Assembly: GCF_910592395.1 (NCBI RefSeq)
Contig: NC_088313.1
Coordinates: 12,912,437 to 12,976,436 of the forward strand
Source of the DNA: Lineus longissimus
Lineage: Eukaryota; Nemertea; Pilidiophora; Heteronemertea; Lineidae
Length of the DNA: 64,000 nucleotides
Reading direction: 5' to 3'
Shown: piece after piece, positions 53,175-64,000 of the stretch
Position numbering within the stretch: position 1 is the stretch's first letter
Layout of the letters: each line of letters starts with the position of its first letter
The notes under the pieces: generated by a model
The model's database searches: none
Seen by the model: the letters and a program-made list of their open reading frames with translations, nothing else
Told to the model about the DNA's origin: nothing
Position numbers and translations under genes: made by a program

Positions 53175-53463
53175 CAATTTTAGCTATTGGGAGTAAGTAA
53201 TCGTCCAAGGTAGCGTCATCAATAAACCTGCATTGTATTCCGTGTTCTCGGCTCATACCCCAGAAAATGTCATCTTTTATCAATTGACTCGTTGGATTAT
53301 TCAATACCTCCGCAAATGATTTGCTGCTATTGATTGGTGATCTAGGCCCGTCTGCACTACCAGTGTCTGACGTATGTGTAGGCCTATTGCATGGTGTAGT
53401 GTATGCCTTGCTACGCCCAGAAACTTGAGAATCCTGCATGATTTGGAAACCAAAGTTCCCCAA
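53175..53463 (-). pseudogene. ORF1 of copy A, N-terminal ~96 codons
   Basis: Begins MGNFGFQIMQDSQVSG and runs to DATLDDYLLPIAKI, where the DIRS composite interrupts it. Copy B shows the uninterrupted order: the next residues there are VGAENIVAASK, which resume at 40362 in copy A. Confidence 0.85.
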
Positions 53464-53629
53464 AAGCCCACAAAGGCCACAAAAAGTGACCTAAACTTAT
53501 CAGCCAGAAGCTAGCCTGAATATTAACAAAAACAAAGAACCAAAAAGCGTAAAAAAAGAAACGTGAAACCTGAATAAGCGAAAACTGTGAAAGTATCGGA
53601 GACCGACATGAAACGTGACCTTCCCCTAC

Positions 53630-53647
53630 GAGAGAGAGAGAGAGAGG
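53630..53647. repeat. (GA)n junction between L1/Tx1 copies A and B
   Basis: Nine GA units lie exactly between the 5' leader of copy A (CCTTCCCCTAC side) and the 3' end of copy B (GATATTAACA side). On the element strand this is a TC run following TTAATATC and preceding GTAGGGGAAGG. Confidence 0.85.
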
Positions 53648-54138
53648 ATATTAACATATCAGTATGTAGTACTATTTGGACTGTCTTGTGCAGTCAGTAC
53701 ATTCTCGTCATTTCTGTTTGGGTTAGTTAGGAGGGTTAAAGAAAGTTGTTAGGTAAAAAAAAGCAAAGATTTTGTTAACCAAACGAGAAGTTGGTACATT
53801 TCCTATACATAATTAGACAATTAGATAATGACTTCATGACCTCTACTGATAAATACAGCCCTATCCAAGCACTCCTGAACTAATATAATGCAAGGTACGT
53901 ACATTTAGGCTGCGGCACCTCTCCAGGGAGGGGTGTTGCATGGAGTGAATAACAATTGGTTGGCTTTTGTTGATATTGATTTTTAGGTCTAGATATTGAA
54001 AAGTCTTTAAAAGCGGTTAGAAAAAGACATTGTCTGCTAAAAAAAAAAGACGTTACGTAATTAAGTGTTAGAGGGAATTTTCTGAAACAAAAGTGATAAA
54101 ATCTAAAATGGTAAGATTGTAAAACCCAGATGTGAAAA

Positions 54139-57100
54139 TTAGAAGTTCCAGATCAATTCTTCTGCATCATTGATGGTGCAGAATGCACCATTCCTGCACC
54201 ACATATTGTCAAATACCATGATTTCATCCGCTAGTTTGTAATAGAGGTAGTTTATGTTGATACGGTATTTTAGAAATGATCTAAAGATCTCTAGCGGATC
54301 GGTGGCTCCTTCACCAAAGATTTTATGCACAAGTGCCTTGTAGGCTGCTGCTTGGGCGGTGACAAAAATGTAATTGATGTACCTGTTTGCGAGAGAGGTG
54401 AGGGGTCATAAAGATATATAGTCCTTTATCGAGAAAGAGTATTCGTTGTTGACTTTCAGCACTAAGCTTGCTACGCATTGAGCTTGAGGGGAAAGATGAT
54501 GACATTGTACAAAGGAATGTAGTAGGTCGTCGTGACTCCCACAAAACAGACAATGGGGGTTGTTTACAAATGCTGCGTTATATCTGAACAAACCAGTGGG
54601 CATTGCACCATGTAGAAGCCTAAAATGAATAAACGTGTGGTCGTCCTTGATAGGCTTTGAAAACGTAGAGGTGAAGATGGGAGCAACATCAGACCCGGCC
54701 AAAAAATCATCCCACCTGTGACCAGGCCTTCTGAAATACTTCTCCTGATAGGCATTCAGACAGAGGAAATTATATGCCTGCTTGACTGTTATGGAGGCGA
54801 AGGGGAGGTTGTCCCCGTTTAGGGAGACATCATCACCCTTCTCATGAATCCTTGGAACTGCAACCAGAACATCCCTCAGCTGAGGCTTATCAAAGGAGCT
54901 AACATTTGAAGTTGGAGATGCGAGAAAATCTACCGATTTCCTAGGAAGGGACTCAACTAGGGCCTTCAGCTCCTTTGAAAGGAGTCGTTTGGAGTTGTCA
55001 GGTACAGCTCGATGAATTTCATCAATATTCCTGAAGGACAGATCCGACTGGAGAAGATGTCTAAGTAAAGTTACACCAGCCTTGGCTAAGAGCGAGTTTA
55101 CTGGAGAGAAGTTAGGGAGAATATCCGGGTTAAAGAAGACTGGTTCGGAGATAATTTGTTCGAGGGTTAGAGTGTCAGGTTCTCGAATAATGGAGATCTG
55201 GGAGATGTTACGAATTGACTCCGAATAGAACCTTGGGAGAGTGCAGATGATCTCGTTTGGAAAACGAGCAACTAGAAATTCCTGGGTATAGTTGAGGCCT
55301 AAAAGGCTCTTGAGGTAGTAGAGAGCAACAGCGTAGCAGGGATGACCCCTTTCCCCTAAAAGGACGTCTCTGAGGAACCGTAGACGGAAAGCTCTGATTT
55401 TGCATTTGACATTGCCAAGCGCAAGGCCACCATCGGAAACTGGTAAAGACAAAATTTCCGAAGGTATCCAGTGTTTGTTGTTGGTCCAGAAAAAGTCTAG
55501 CATGAGTCGATGAACATCAGCCACCAATGTAGCCGGGGGTGTAGTGACTTGAAGCTTGTATACAAGTGTCGACAGAACAAGACTGTTAATAAGCAACACC
55601 TTGCCTCTTTCAGACAAGCAGTTAAGGACAGGCGTCCATGCCCCAAATTTCACCTTGAGCTTCTCCATGGTTTTATCCCAGTTTTGTTTTTCAAACAACG
55701 TTTCGTTGCCGAGAAAGATTCCGAGACTTCTCACGCCTTTGTTGTTCCACAACAACCCGAGTGGTCGATCAGGTCTATTCCGCCACGCACCGGACCATAG
55801 ACCTGTGGATTTTGTATAGTTGACCTTGGACGAACTGGCCCTCTCATAAGTGCTGATACAGTTTTTTAAAGCCACGAACCCTGGATTGGATGTAATAAAG
55901 ACATTTAAGTCATCAGCATACGCACTCTGTTTAGTAGGTGGTAAATCCGTATCTGGAAAAGACAACCCTTGTATATCTGGATTCATCCGAATGTTATTGA
56001 GAAGTGGCTCAATTGCAATAGCATAGAGCGACCCCGACAATGGATAACCTTGTCGAATTCCACGAGTGAATCCAAAAGGAGCACCAAGAGATCGATTGAT
56101 TTTCAAAATACACTCAGCATCAACGTATAGAAGTTTGATACAGGATATGTAGAACTCTCCAAAACCAAGAGTCCGGAGGACACGAAAGAGCCAATCATGA
56201 TCAATCCGATCAAACGCTTTTTCCTGGTCAATGGAAACAACTGCAAGATCTAGGTTGTTCTTGTTGTAGCAGAAAAGCGTATCTCGTAGAAGCGATATGT
56301 TATTGAGAATTGACCTATTTGGAACCGTATACGACTGGTCAGGGTGAATGACCTCCGGTAGGCAGTGTTTTAAACGGTTTGATAAGGCCTTTGTGAAGAG
56401 TTTAATATAATCACAACACAGAAGTGATACAGGGCGCCAATTTTTTAGGCAACTGAGGTCCCCTTTCTTAGGCAAAAGACAACTGAGCGTCTACACGATA
56501 TAGGTAGCTCGCTTTTTGCGACAGCATAGGTGAAAACATCTAGTAAGTCAGGACCCAGTATGCTCCAAAACGTTTTATAAAACTCAAAAGGTAGACCGTC
56601 GATACCTGGGGATTTATTACTCGAGCTGGTTGACAAAGCTTCCGTGAGATCATCGAGCGTTAAGGGACTATCACAAGAGTTCCTGAGGTCTTCGGATAGT
56701 GTTGGTAGATCACGAAGCAAATGATCCTGAGCATCGGAATCAGTTGGCTCCTTTGCGAAGAGATTGGAATAGAAATCTTTTGCCGTATCCCGTATGTCGT
56801 TGGGGTCAGTGACCACTTCTCCAGATTCCTTCCTCAGGTTAGAAATTGTCCTGTTTAAGCCCTTCTTCTTTTCAAAGCTAAAGAAATAAGACGTTGGCGC
56901 GTTAAAATGATGCAAGAACTGGAAACGTGACCGGACACATGCTCCGCGAATTTTCCTTTCCTTCAAAGTCTGAAGTAGCTGCTTTTTCTCCTCAAGCTCA
57001 GCTGTATCGGCCAAGTCGAGTGGCTTGGGAAGCAAGTCCAACCTATGAATCCCTTGATTTAGTTTGTTCTCCTCAGCAGCGGCTACTCTGTTCTTCCTTA

Positions 57101-58040
57101 TGGAATGTTGCTTAGAGATCAACCTGAGCCGATTCTTCCCAATTTCCCACCAAAGAGAGAGAGAGTCATACTGGGTTTTGCAGGCTTGCCAAGATGTCCA
57201 AAAATCACGAACTTCCCTGCCATATGCAGTCTCAGAGAGGATATCAGTGTTCAGACACCAATGTGGTGAAGGAATTGACGTTTTGTTTGGTAACTGGATA
57301 AGAATTTTTACCGGCGAGTGATCAGACCTGAAAGCTTTCAGGGTCTCCACTTGAGAAACGCGATTTGCAATGTAGTCTGAAACATAGAAACGATCAAGCC
57401 TCGCTGCGGAATTCCTTAGGTCCGTGCGACAAGGCCATGTGAAATCAATCTTATCTGAATTCTTTGAACGCCAAATGTCAATTAGCTCATGCTTATCGAT
57501 GACGTCTCTCAAAGCATGACTCGAAGCAACGTTGGTTTCCTTGCCGCTCAGTCGGTCAAGACTAGGCGCAAGGGTACAGTTATAATCACCACCCACAATG
57601 AAAGGATCATCGTTGTCTATGGAAGCGAGATATGTACCAATTGTTTTATAAAACGCTATACGATCAGCCCCATTGTTGGGCGCGTAAACATTTAGGAAGT
57701 TGAGACCGTGTCCTTTGAAGGTACCGTGGATATGAATGCACCTACTAGCTACTGGATAATTGACTGAAACATCATACCCTAGCATCCTGGAAGAGAAGAG
57801 AATGGCTACTCCTCTAGCATTTATGGTTCCGTGAGAAAAATGAATAGTGCCACCCCAAGCAACGTTCCAAAATGCCTCATCTGCTGTAGAGGCGTGCGTT
57901 TCTTGCAAGAGGTAAACATCCGATTGGAGCAATTTTAAGAAGCTAAGGGTTTCTGCACGTTTTAATGAATCGTGGCAACCATTAACATTGGCCGAAATAA
58001 CGGACAGAGACATAATCAAGACAACAACCAAACAAGCCAT
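54139..58040 (-). pseudogene. ORF2 (endonuclease-reverse transcriptase), copy B, broken
   Basis: The endonuclease is open from the ATG at 58040 through VGGDYNCTLAP and FRSDHSPVK to ~56445. A 4-base loss (TGTA missing near 56478 relative to copy A) shifts the frame at the start of the RT, and the RT then stays open from 56475 to a TGA at ~54406 where copy A has TTA. RT boxes: SIDQEKAFDRIDHDWL, TRGIRQGYPLSGSL (Cys to Tyr compared with A and C) and SAYADDLNVFI. The Cys/His knuckle CLFCGSHDDLLHSFVQC is present. The last ~90 codons follow the stop. Confidence 0.85.
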
Positions 58041-58719
58041 TGGAAGATACGTAGGTAGATAGAAAGTTAGGATTTATTCAGATGGTCGACCAGTCTTGTT
58101 ATCTTCCTTTGGTCCCCCAACGAAAGTTTGTTTGTACTTCTGTAGTTGCGAAGACTTCTCTGCAGCTTCCCGACATCATTAGTAAACTCTTTAGCCTTTA
58201 GCAGGGGCTTTGGAGAACCTTTAACGTATTTTAGATTCTCGATGACCCTCCTGTTCGAGAAGAGGTCTCCTAATTCGTTTGCTTTTATGATGCCAAATGG
58301 GTCAGACTGTACATCTGAAGCTTGAGACAGGTTGTCGAATAAGACGGATATCTGGGACATTGTGTCAAAGGAGCGATCCAGATCCATAGCTGATCCATCC
58401 TCCGCATCATCATTCCCAAGCTCCGCAATGGGTGCATTCCCAAGCTCCGCAAGGGGTGCATCAGGAGGTTGTGCGTTTGTTGCAGATATAATTTTTTCAA
58501 TACGTGGGACTTGCGCGAGGCCGAGTCACTTTTGTGCGGTGACGTTGATGAGGTAGGCGACAAAGACCTAGCACGCGTCTTTCTAGTTGCTGGCTTGGAT
58601 GGAAGGCACGCTGGATGACTGTCATTGTTTGTCAGAACTGAATCACTCTCAGCAGCATTTCCAGACACGTAAGGGGTCGTTAGAGAGAAGTTCAAGCATT
58701 CGAGAGTGAACGGCAAGCC

Positions 58720-59884
58720 TTTATTTATTTATTTATTCGTGTAAAATACATGTACAATATTTGATATAACATGACAAGACATTGAATTATGAACAAAATA
58801 AAACGTACATGCATTACACTGGTAACCATGTAGGTCGAGACCTATTATATGGCACCAGATAATATGGGTTGTGTCGTCGGGGTGCCGGCGACATGCGCAC
58901 TAAGTGGGCCGACAGTTTGCACAACGGCAGAAAGTGACGAAAGTGCACATGTCGTCGACATCCAAACGATCCAACCTGTCAAAATAATAAACATTAAGGG
59001 ACGATTTAAAATGCATTTTATTCAAATTATGTAATTGGACCGGGAGGCTGTTCCACAGCTTCGGTGTCCTCACCCAGTATGAGGCACCGAACGTCTCCGA
59101 GTGGAATCTCGGCAGCGCCAGTCGTAAACCGTCGCCCCTTACAGCCGGGGTTATATAAAAACGTGCATTAAAATCCAGGACATTATAATAAGAATCGTGC
59201 ATAAAAACTAGATCCTTGATTTCCCGACGGTACGACAGGGGCAGCAGAGACAACGCTCGCAGACGCTCCACATATGGCATATCAGGGCCTAAAATGTGAC
59301 GAGTCACCCTCCGCTGGACACGCTCTAAAGTTTCAAGATCACGTCGCACATGTGTGTCGAATACCACCGTACCATATTCAAGGCGACTACGCACAAGTGA
59401 TTTATACAACATGATATTCAAATTAACGTCTGCAGTACGCCCGCATACACGCCTGATCATACCCCACATTCTACTTGCACTGCTTGCAATACCATTGACA
59501 TGAGATGACCATGACAGGTCCGAAGAAAAGACAATACCAAGATCCTTGAATTTATCAACCCGAGACAATGCAAAACCATTGATATTGTAAAAGAAGTGTG
59601 TCGGATTTAACTTCCTAGTAACACTCATGACCATGCATTTGCTTGGGCTAAATGTCATGCCCCACCGTTTACTCCAAGCGTACAATTTATCAAGGTCGGT
59701 CTGAAGTAGCAGACAGTCGGTTACAGACTCTATCTCCCTACACATTTTGGAATCATCAGCAAAAAGATCCATGGGAGTACCGTCACTAACGACCTCAGCA
59801 ATATCATTTACGTACAATAAGAATAAAAGAGGGCCTAAAATTGACCCTTGCGGCACACCAGACAGTACATCTAAAAGTGAGTAT
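58720..59884 (-). mobile_element. Jockey/CR1-like non-LTR insertion in copy B ORF1, 5'-truncated
   Basis: The left edge is a (TTTA)n tail (58720-58737), the 3' end of a minus-strand element. The right edge lies in the RT coding region. Copy A reads GGCAAGCCCGTATCC across the site; here the two sides keep GGCAAGCC and ATCC, so a few target bases appear deleted and no duplication is clear. Confidence 0.8.
58900..59856 (-). pseudogene. C-terminal reverse transcriptase fragment of the nested Jockey/CR1-like element
   Basis: 318 open codons beginning in the VLSGVPQGSILGPLLFLLYV box, followed by the active site DLFADDSKM, KCMVMSVTRK, FKDLGIVFSSDLSWSSHV and the usual C-terminal WNSLPVQL. Upstream RT motifs and endonuclease are absent because of truncation. 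It differs from the element nested at 7113-9110 in sequence and tail. Confidence 0.8.
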
Positions 59885-61159
59885 TATCCGCAGGAGTAAC
59901 CACTGAGGGCGTGTCAACTGGTTGATGGGGCTGTGCATTGCCAACAAGAGGGTTGAAACTGTCTATTTGAGAGGTTTCCATAGGATCTGGCATAGAATCC
60001 GTATTCAAACCTAGGCGTGGTTGAGTGTCATCTTGAGAGGAATCTAGATTTTGACGGTCAGTGCTGGCCTTTGGGTCCGCAACAACACTCCTAAATGATT
60101 TTGAAACATAGTCTCCAACGGACTCCTGCGCTGCAGGTCCTGCGACAGTGGGAATGGCGGGGGTGCTTGTTTTTGGATCATTTGTCGAAGCCAACAAAGC
60201 GGCTTGTGCTTTTCCTGCGACAGGAGGAGCCACAGTAGTTGAATTTGCTTTTGAACGACACCGACGCGTAGGATGGCCGATTTTCTTACACATGTCGCAC
60301 CGTAGATTGTTATCTGTTGACAAGTAGACCTTGACCATGTCAGGACCAGACGGAACCATCAGAGTGTACGGCAGCTCTGCCCCGGGATCGAGACTTATCC
60401 TAGTTTGTCTACGAAAAGACTTGATGTGACTTAGGCCCTTTTGCCTGGTACCAAGAGGAATGTAATGGATATTATTGGTTACTGTTCCGAATTGACGAAG
60501 CTGCATTATTATGGCATCGTTGGGCAGAAAGGGTGGTACCCCGGAAATAATGAGGTTGGTAGTCGGCTTTCCAACCGGATGAACGTCCAAGAAGTGTCCA
60601 CTCACAGTCAACCCATGAGCAGTAACAATATTCGCAAAAGTCATAGACGTGAAGAAAACCTTCGCTTTTCTCTCACATTTAGAAGCAGCGACAATATTCT
60701 CTGCTCCGACAATTTTAGCTATTGGGAGTAAGTAATCGTCCAAGGTAGCGTCATCAATAAACCTGCATTGTATTCCGTGTTCTCGGCTCATACCCCAGAA
60801 AATGTCATCTTTTATCAATTGACTCGTTGGATTATTCAATACCTCCGCAAATGATTTGCTGCAATTGATTGGTGATCTAGGCCCGTCTGCACTACCAGTG
60901 TCTGACGTATGTGTAGGCCTATTGCATGGTGTAGTGTATGCCTTGCTGGGCCCAGGAACCTGAGAATCCTTCATGATTTGGAAACCAAAGTTCCCCAAAA
61001 GCCCACAAAGGCCACAAAAAGTGACTTAAACTTATCAGCCAGAAGCTAGCCTGAATATTAACAAAAACAAAGAACCAAAAAGCGAAAAGAAACGTGAAAC
61101 CTGAATAAGCGAAAACTGTGAAAGTATCGGAGACCGACATGAAACGTGACCTCCCCTAC

Positions 61160-61177
61160 GAGAGAGAGAGAGAGAGG
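61160..61177. repeat. (GA)n junction between L1/Tx1 copies B and C
   Basis: The same nine-unit GA tract and the same flanks as at 53630-53647: CTCCCCTAC on one side and GATATTAACAG on the other. Confidence 0.85.
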
Positions 61178-64000
61178 ATATTAACAGATCAGTATGTAGT
61201 ACTATTTGGACTGTCTTGTGCAGTCAGTACATTCTCCTCATTTCTGTTTGGGTTAGTTAGGAGGGTTAAAGAAAGTTGTTAGGTAAAAAAAAGCAAAGAT
61301 TTTGTTAACCAAACGAGAAGTTGGTACATTTCATATACATAGTTAGACAATTAGATAATGACTTTATGACCTCTACTGATAAATACAGCCCTATCCAAGC
61401 ACTCCTGAACTAATATAATGCAAGGTACGTACATTTAGGCTGCGGCACCTCTCCAGGGAGTGGTTTTGCATGGAGTGAATAACAATTGGTTGGCTTTTGT
61501 TGATATTGATTTTGAGGTCTAGATATTGAAAAGTCTATTAAAAGCGGTCAGAAAAAGACATTGTCTGCTAAAAAAAAGACGTTACGTAATTAAGTGTTAG
61601 AGGGAATTTTCTGAAACAAAAGTGATAAAATCTAAAATGGTAGATTGTAAAACCCAGATGTGAAAAATTAGAAGTTCCAGATCAATTCTTCTGCATCATT
61701 GATGGTGCAGAAAGCGCCATTCCTGCACCACATATTGTCAAATACCATGATTTCATCCTCTAGTTTGTAATAGAGGTAGTCTATGTTGATACGGTATTTT
61801 AGAAATGATCTAAATATCTCTAGCGGATCGGTGGCTCCTTCACCAAAGATTTTATGCACAGGTGCCTTGTAGGCTGCTGCTTGGGCGGTGACAAAAATGT
61901 AATTGATGTACCTGTTTGCGAGAGAGGTGAGGGGTAATAAAGATATATAGTCCTTTATCGAGAAAGAGTATTCGTTGTTGACTTTCAGCACTAAGCTTGC
62001 TACGCATTGAGCTAGAGGGGTAAGATGATGACATTGTACAAAGGAATGTAGTAGGTCGTCGTGACTCCCACAAAACAGACAATGGGGGTTGTTTACAAAA
62101 CCTGCGTTATATTTGAACAAACCAGTGGGCATTGCACCATGTAGAAGTCTAAAATGAATAAACGCGTGGTCGTCCTTGATAGGCTTTGAAAACGTAGAGG
62201 TGAAGATGGGAGCAACATCAGACCCGGCCAAAAAATCATCCCACCTGTGACCAGGCCTTCTGAAATACTTCTCCTGACAGGCATTCAGACAGAGGACATT
62301 ATATGCCTGCTTGACTGTTATGGAGGCGAAGGGGAGGTTGTCCCCGTTTAGGGAGACATCATCACCCTTCTCATGAATCCTTGGAACTGCAACCAGAACA
62401 TCCCTCAGCTGAGGCTTATCAAAGGAGCTAACATTTGAAGTTGGAGATGCGAGAAAATCTACCCATTTCCTAGGAAGGGACTCAACTAGGGCCTTTAGCT
62501 CCTTTGAAATGAGTCGTTTGGAGTTGTCAGGTACAGCTCGATGAATTTCATCAATATTCCTGAAGGACAGATCCGACTGGAGAAGATGTCTAAGTAAAGT
62601 TACACCAGCCTTGGCTAAGAGCGAGTTTACTGGAGAGAAGTTAGGGAGAATATCCGGGTTAAAGAAGACTGGTTCGGAGATAATTTGTTCGAGGGTTAGA
62701 GTGGCAGGTTCACGAATTATGGAGATCTGGGAGATGGTACGAATTGACTCCGAATAGAACCTTGGGAGAGTGCGGATGATCTCGTTTGGAAAACGAGCAA
62801 CTAGAAATTCCTGGGTATAGTTGAGGCCTAGAAGACTCTTGAGGTAGTAGAGAGCAACAGCGTAGCAGGGATGACCCCTTTCCCCGTAAAGGACGTCTCT
62901 GAGGAACCGTAGTCGGAAAGCTCTGATTTTGCATTTGACATTGCCAAGCGCAAGGCCACCATCGTAAACTGGTAAAGACAAAATTTCCGAAGGTATCCAG
63001 TGTTTGTTGTTGGTCCAGAAAAAATCTAGCATGAGTCGCTGAACATCAGCCACCAATGTAGCCGGGGGTGTAATGACTTGAAGCTTGTATACAAGTGTCG
63101 ACAGAACAAGACTGTTAATAAGCAACACCTTGCCTCTTTCAGACAAGCAGTTAAGGACAGGCGTCCATGCCCCAAATTTCACCTTGAGCTTCTCCATGGT
63201 GTTATCCCAGTTTTGTTTTTCAAACAACGTTTCGTTGCCAAGAAAGATTCCGAGACTTCTCACGCCTTTGTTGTTCCACAACAACCCGAGTGGTCGATCA
63301 GGTCTATTCCGCCACGCACCGGACCATAGACCTGTGGATTTTGTATAGTTGACCTTGGACGAACTGGCCCTCTCATAAGTGCTGATACAGTTTTTTAAAG
63401 CCACGAACCCTGGATTGGATGTAATAAAGACATTTAAGTCATCAGCATACGCACTCTGTTTAGTAGGTGGTAAATCCGTATCTGGAAAAGACAACCCTTG
63501 TATATCAGGATTCATCCGAATGTTATTGAGAAGAGGCTCAATTGCAATAGCATAGAGCGCCCCCGACAATGGACAACCTTGTCGAATTCCACGAGTGAAT
63601 CCAAAAGGAGCACCAAGAGATCGATTGATTTTCAAAATACACTCAGCATCAACATATAGAAGTTTGATACAGGATATGTAGAACTCTCCGAAACCAAGAG
63701 TCCGGAGGACACGAAAGAGCCAATCATGATCAATCCGATCAAACGCTTTTTCCTGGTCAATGGAAACAACTGCAAGATCTAGGTTGTTCTTGTTGTAGTA
63801 GAAAAGCGTATCTCGTAGAAGCGATATGTTATTGAGAATTGACCTATTTGGAACCGTATACGACTGGTCAGGGTGAATGACCTCCGGTAGGCAGTGTTTT
63901 AAACGGTTTGATAAGGCCTTTGTGAAGAGTTTATAATCACAACACAGAAGTGATACAGGACGCCAATTTTTTAGGCAACTGAGGTCCCCTTTCTTAGGCA
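61178..64000 (-). mobile_element. L1/Tx1-clade non-LTR retrotransposon, copy C (runs off the window)
   Basis: The 3' UTR (61178-61667) and the RT half of ORF2 are present; the rest lies beyond 64000. Sequence is closely similar to copies A and B. Confidence 0.85.
61668..64000 (-). CDS. ORF2 of copy C, RT and C-terminal part, open to the window edge
   Basis: The frame is open from the right edge to the stop at 61668, with none of the lesions of copies A and B: CGA at the copy A TGA site, TTA at the copy B TGA site, and no loss at the copy A frameshift. RT boxes SIDQEKAFDRIDHDWL, TRGIRQGCPLSGAL and SAYADDLNVFI, then the knuckle CLFCGSHDDLLHSFVQC and the end DAEELIWNF. Partial at its 5' end; the endonuclease cannot be judged. 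Confidence 0.85.
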   Translation of the reverse strand, partial: PKKGDLSCLKNWRPVSLLCCDYKLFTKALSNRLKHCLPEVIHPDQSYTVPNRSILNNISLLRDTLFYYNKNNLDLAVVSIDQEKAFDRIDHDWLFRVLRTLGFGEFYISCIKLLYVDAECILKINRSLGAPFGFTRGIRQGCPLSGALYAIAIEPLLNNIRMNPDIQGLSFPDTDLPPTKQSAYADDLNVFITSNPGFVALKNCISTYERASSSKVNYTKSTGLWSGAWRNRPDRPLGLLWNNKGVRSLGIFLGNETLFEKQNWDNTMEKLKVKFGAWTPVLNCLSERGKVLLINSLVLSTLVYKLQVITPPATLVADVQRLMLDFFWTNNKHWIPSEILSLPVYDGGLALGNVKCKIRAFRLRFLRDVLYGERGHPCYAVALYYLKSLLGLNYTQEFLVARFPNEIIRTLPRFYSESIRTISQISIIREPATLTLEQIISEPVFFNPDILPNFSPVNSLLAKAGVTLLRHLLQSDLSFRNIDEIHRAVPDNSKRLISKELKALVESLPRKWVDFLASPTSNVSSFDKPQLRDVLVAVPRIHEKGDDVSLNGDNLPFASITVKQAYNVLCLNACQEKYFRRPGHRWDDFLAGSDVAPIFTSTFSKPIKDDHAFIHFRLLHGAMPTGLFKYNAGFVNNPHCLFCGSHDDLLHSFVQCHHLTPLAQCVASLVLKVNNEYSFSIKDYISLLPLTSLANRYINYIFVTAQAAAYKAPVHKIFGEGATDPLEIFRSFLKYRINIDYLYYKLEDEIMVFDNMWCRNGAFCTINDAEELIWNF

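Larger units (their letters stand above)
40361..53176. mobile_element. Inverted-dimer DIRS composite inserted in L1/Tx1 copy A ORF1
   Basis: Copy B reads CTCCGACAATTTTAGC at the target. Here the left edge is CTCCGA-CA-TTTTGTG and the right edge GGG-CA-ATTTTAGC, so only CA is shared and there is no target duplication. Inside are, in order, DIRS (+), palindromic motif P1, a ~200-bp mini-unit, P2, DIRS (-), P3, a second mini-unit and a half P. The two outer half-motifs, joined, form a complete P. This is what integration of one circle opened at a P motif would leave. Confidence 0.8.
34487..53640 (-). mobile_element. L1/Tx1-clade non-LTR retrotransposon, copy A (split by a DIRS composite)
   Basis: Element sequence occupies 34487-40362 and 53175-53640 on the minus strand; the 12.8 kb between is another insertion. 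The order 5' to 3' is leader (53464-53640), ORF1 (53463-53175 then 40362-38904), a 26-bp gap, ORF2 (38877-34985) and a ~500-bp 3' UTR without poly(A). Its 5' end abuts the 3' end of copy B at a (GA)n tract. Assignment to the L1/Tx1 clade rests on the N-terminal endonuclease, RT motif style (LPKKGDLSCLKNWRPVSLL) and two-ORF layout. Confidence 0.85.
58067..60998 (-). pseudogene. ORF1 of copy B, interrupted and frameshifted
   Basis: The N-terminal block (60998-59885) has the complete start MGNFGFQIMKDSQVPG, the RRM-like region and the CCHC knuckle CDMCKKIGHPTRRC. The nested insertion 58720-59884 cuts it in the Ser/Pro-rich tail. A one-base deletion near 58510 and a 24-base tandem duplication near 58440 (TTCCCAAGCTCCGCAA twice) follow. 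The C-terminal block (58387-58067) matches copy A closely. Confidence 0.8.
53641..61159 (-). mobile_element. L1/Tx1-clade non-LTR retrotransposon, copy B
   Basis: Full length with leader (60999-61159), ORF1 (60998-58067, carrying a nested insertion), ORF2 (58040-54139) and 3' UTR (53648-54138). It is the reference for the uninterrupted target site inside copy A. Flanked by (GA)n at both ends, head to tail with A and C. Confidence 0.85.

Overview
This is animal nuclear DNA made almost entirely of a decaying segmental duplication and nested mobile elements. The likely source is a marine invertebrate, because the element mix (Ngaro-like and DIRS-like tyrosine-recombinase retroelements, L1/Tx1-clade and CR1/Jockey-like non-LTR elements, pogo/mariner DNA transposons, PAN/apple-domain exons) is typical of such genomes. 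The phylum cannot be fixed from sequence alone. I see no bacterial operons, rRNA, tRNA or CRISPR.

Positions 1-34172 hold three direct copies of an ~8.5-kb unit (1-19338, 19339-28707, 28708-34172, the last cut short). Each unit carries a short exon with a signal peptide and PAN/apple-like domain, then ~1.2-1.5 kb downstream a ~333-codon exon of an unrecognised protein family, then a dead non-LTR endonuclease fragment. Both exons are open in unit 1. In unit 2 both are broken. In unit 3 the long exon is open but the short exon has lost its start codons. Unit 1 was enlarged by an ~8.6-kb Ngaro-like element (SGNH hydrolase, Gag, RT-RNase H, tyrosine recombinase), itself hit by a CR1-like element and by a 0.9-kb TIR transposon. 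Unit 1 also took a palindromic TA-flanked element with a pogo-type transposon at its centre. Unit 2 took a truncated non-LTR element.

Positions 34487-64000 hold three head-to-tail, minus-strand copies (A, B, C) of one L1/Tx1-clade non-LTR element, joined at (GA)n/(TC)n tracts. This suggests an element that targets a TC microsatellite. ORF1 of copy A is split by a 12.8-kb insertion (40361-53176) holding two nearly identical DIRS elements in inverted orientation, with palindromic ~90-bp motifs between them and no target duplication beyond a shared CA. That is the form expected if an inverted-dimer DIRS circle was integrated by its tyrosine recombinase. The plus-strand DIRS copy has all its reading frames open. 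The minus-strand copy is damaged. Copy B carries a further nested CR1/Jockey-like insertion. Copy C runs off the window with an open RT.

The order of events readable from empty sites is: endonuclease fragment and its hairpin MITE first; unit duplication (units 2 and 3 share an intron MITE absent from unit 1); then the Ngaro-like, pogo and non-LTR insertions; with the L1/Tx1 array and DIRS composite youngest by similarity of their copies.
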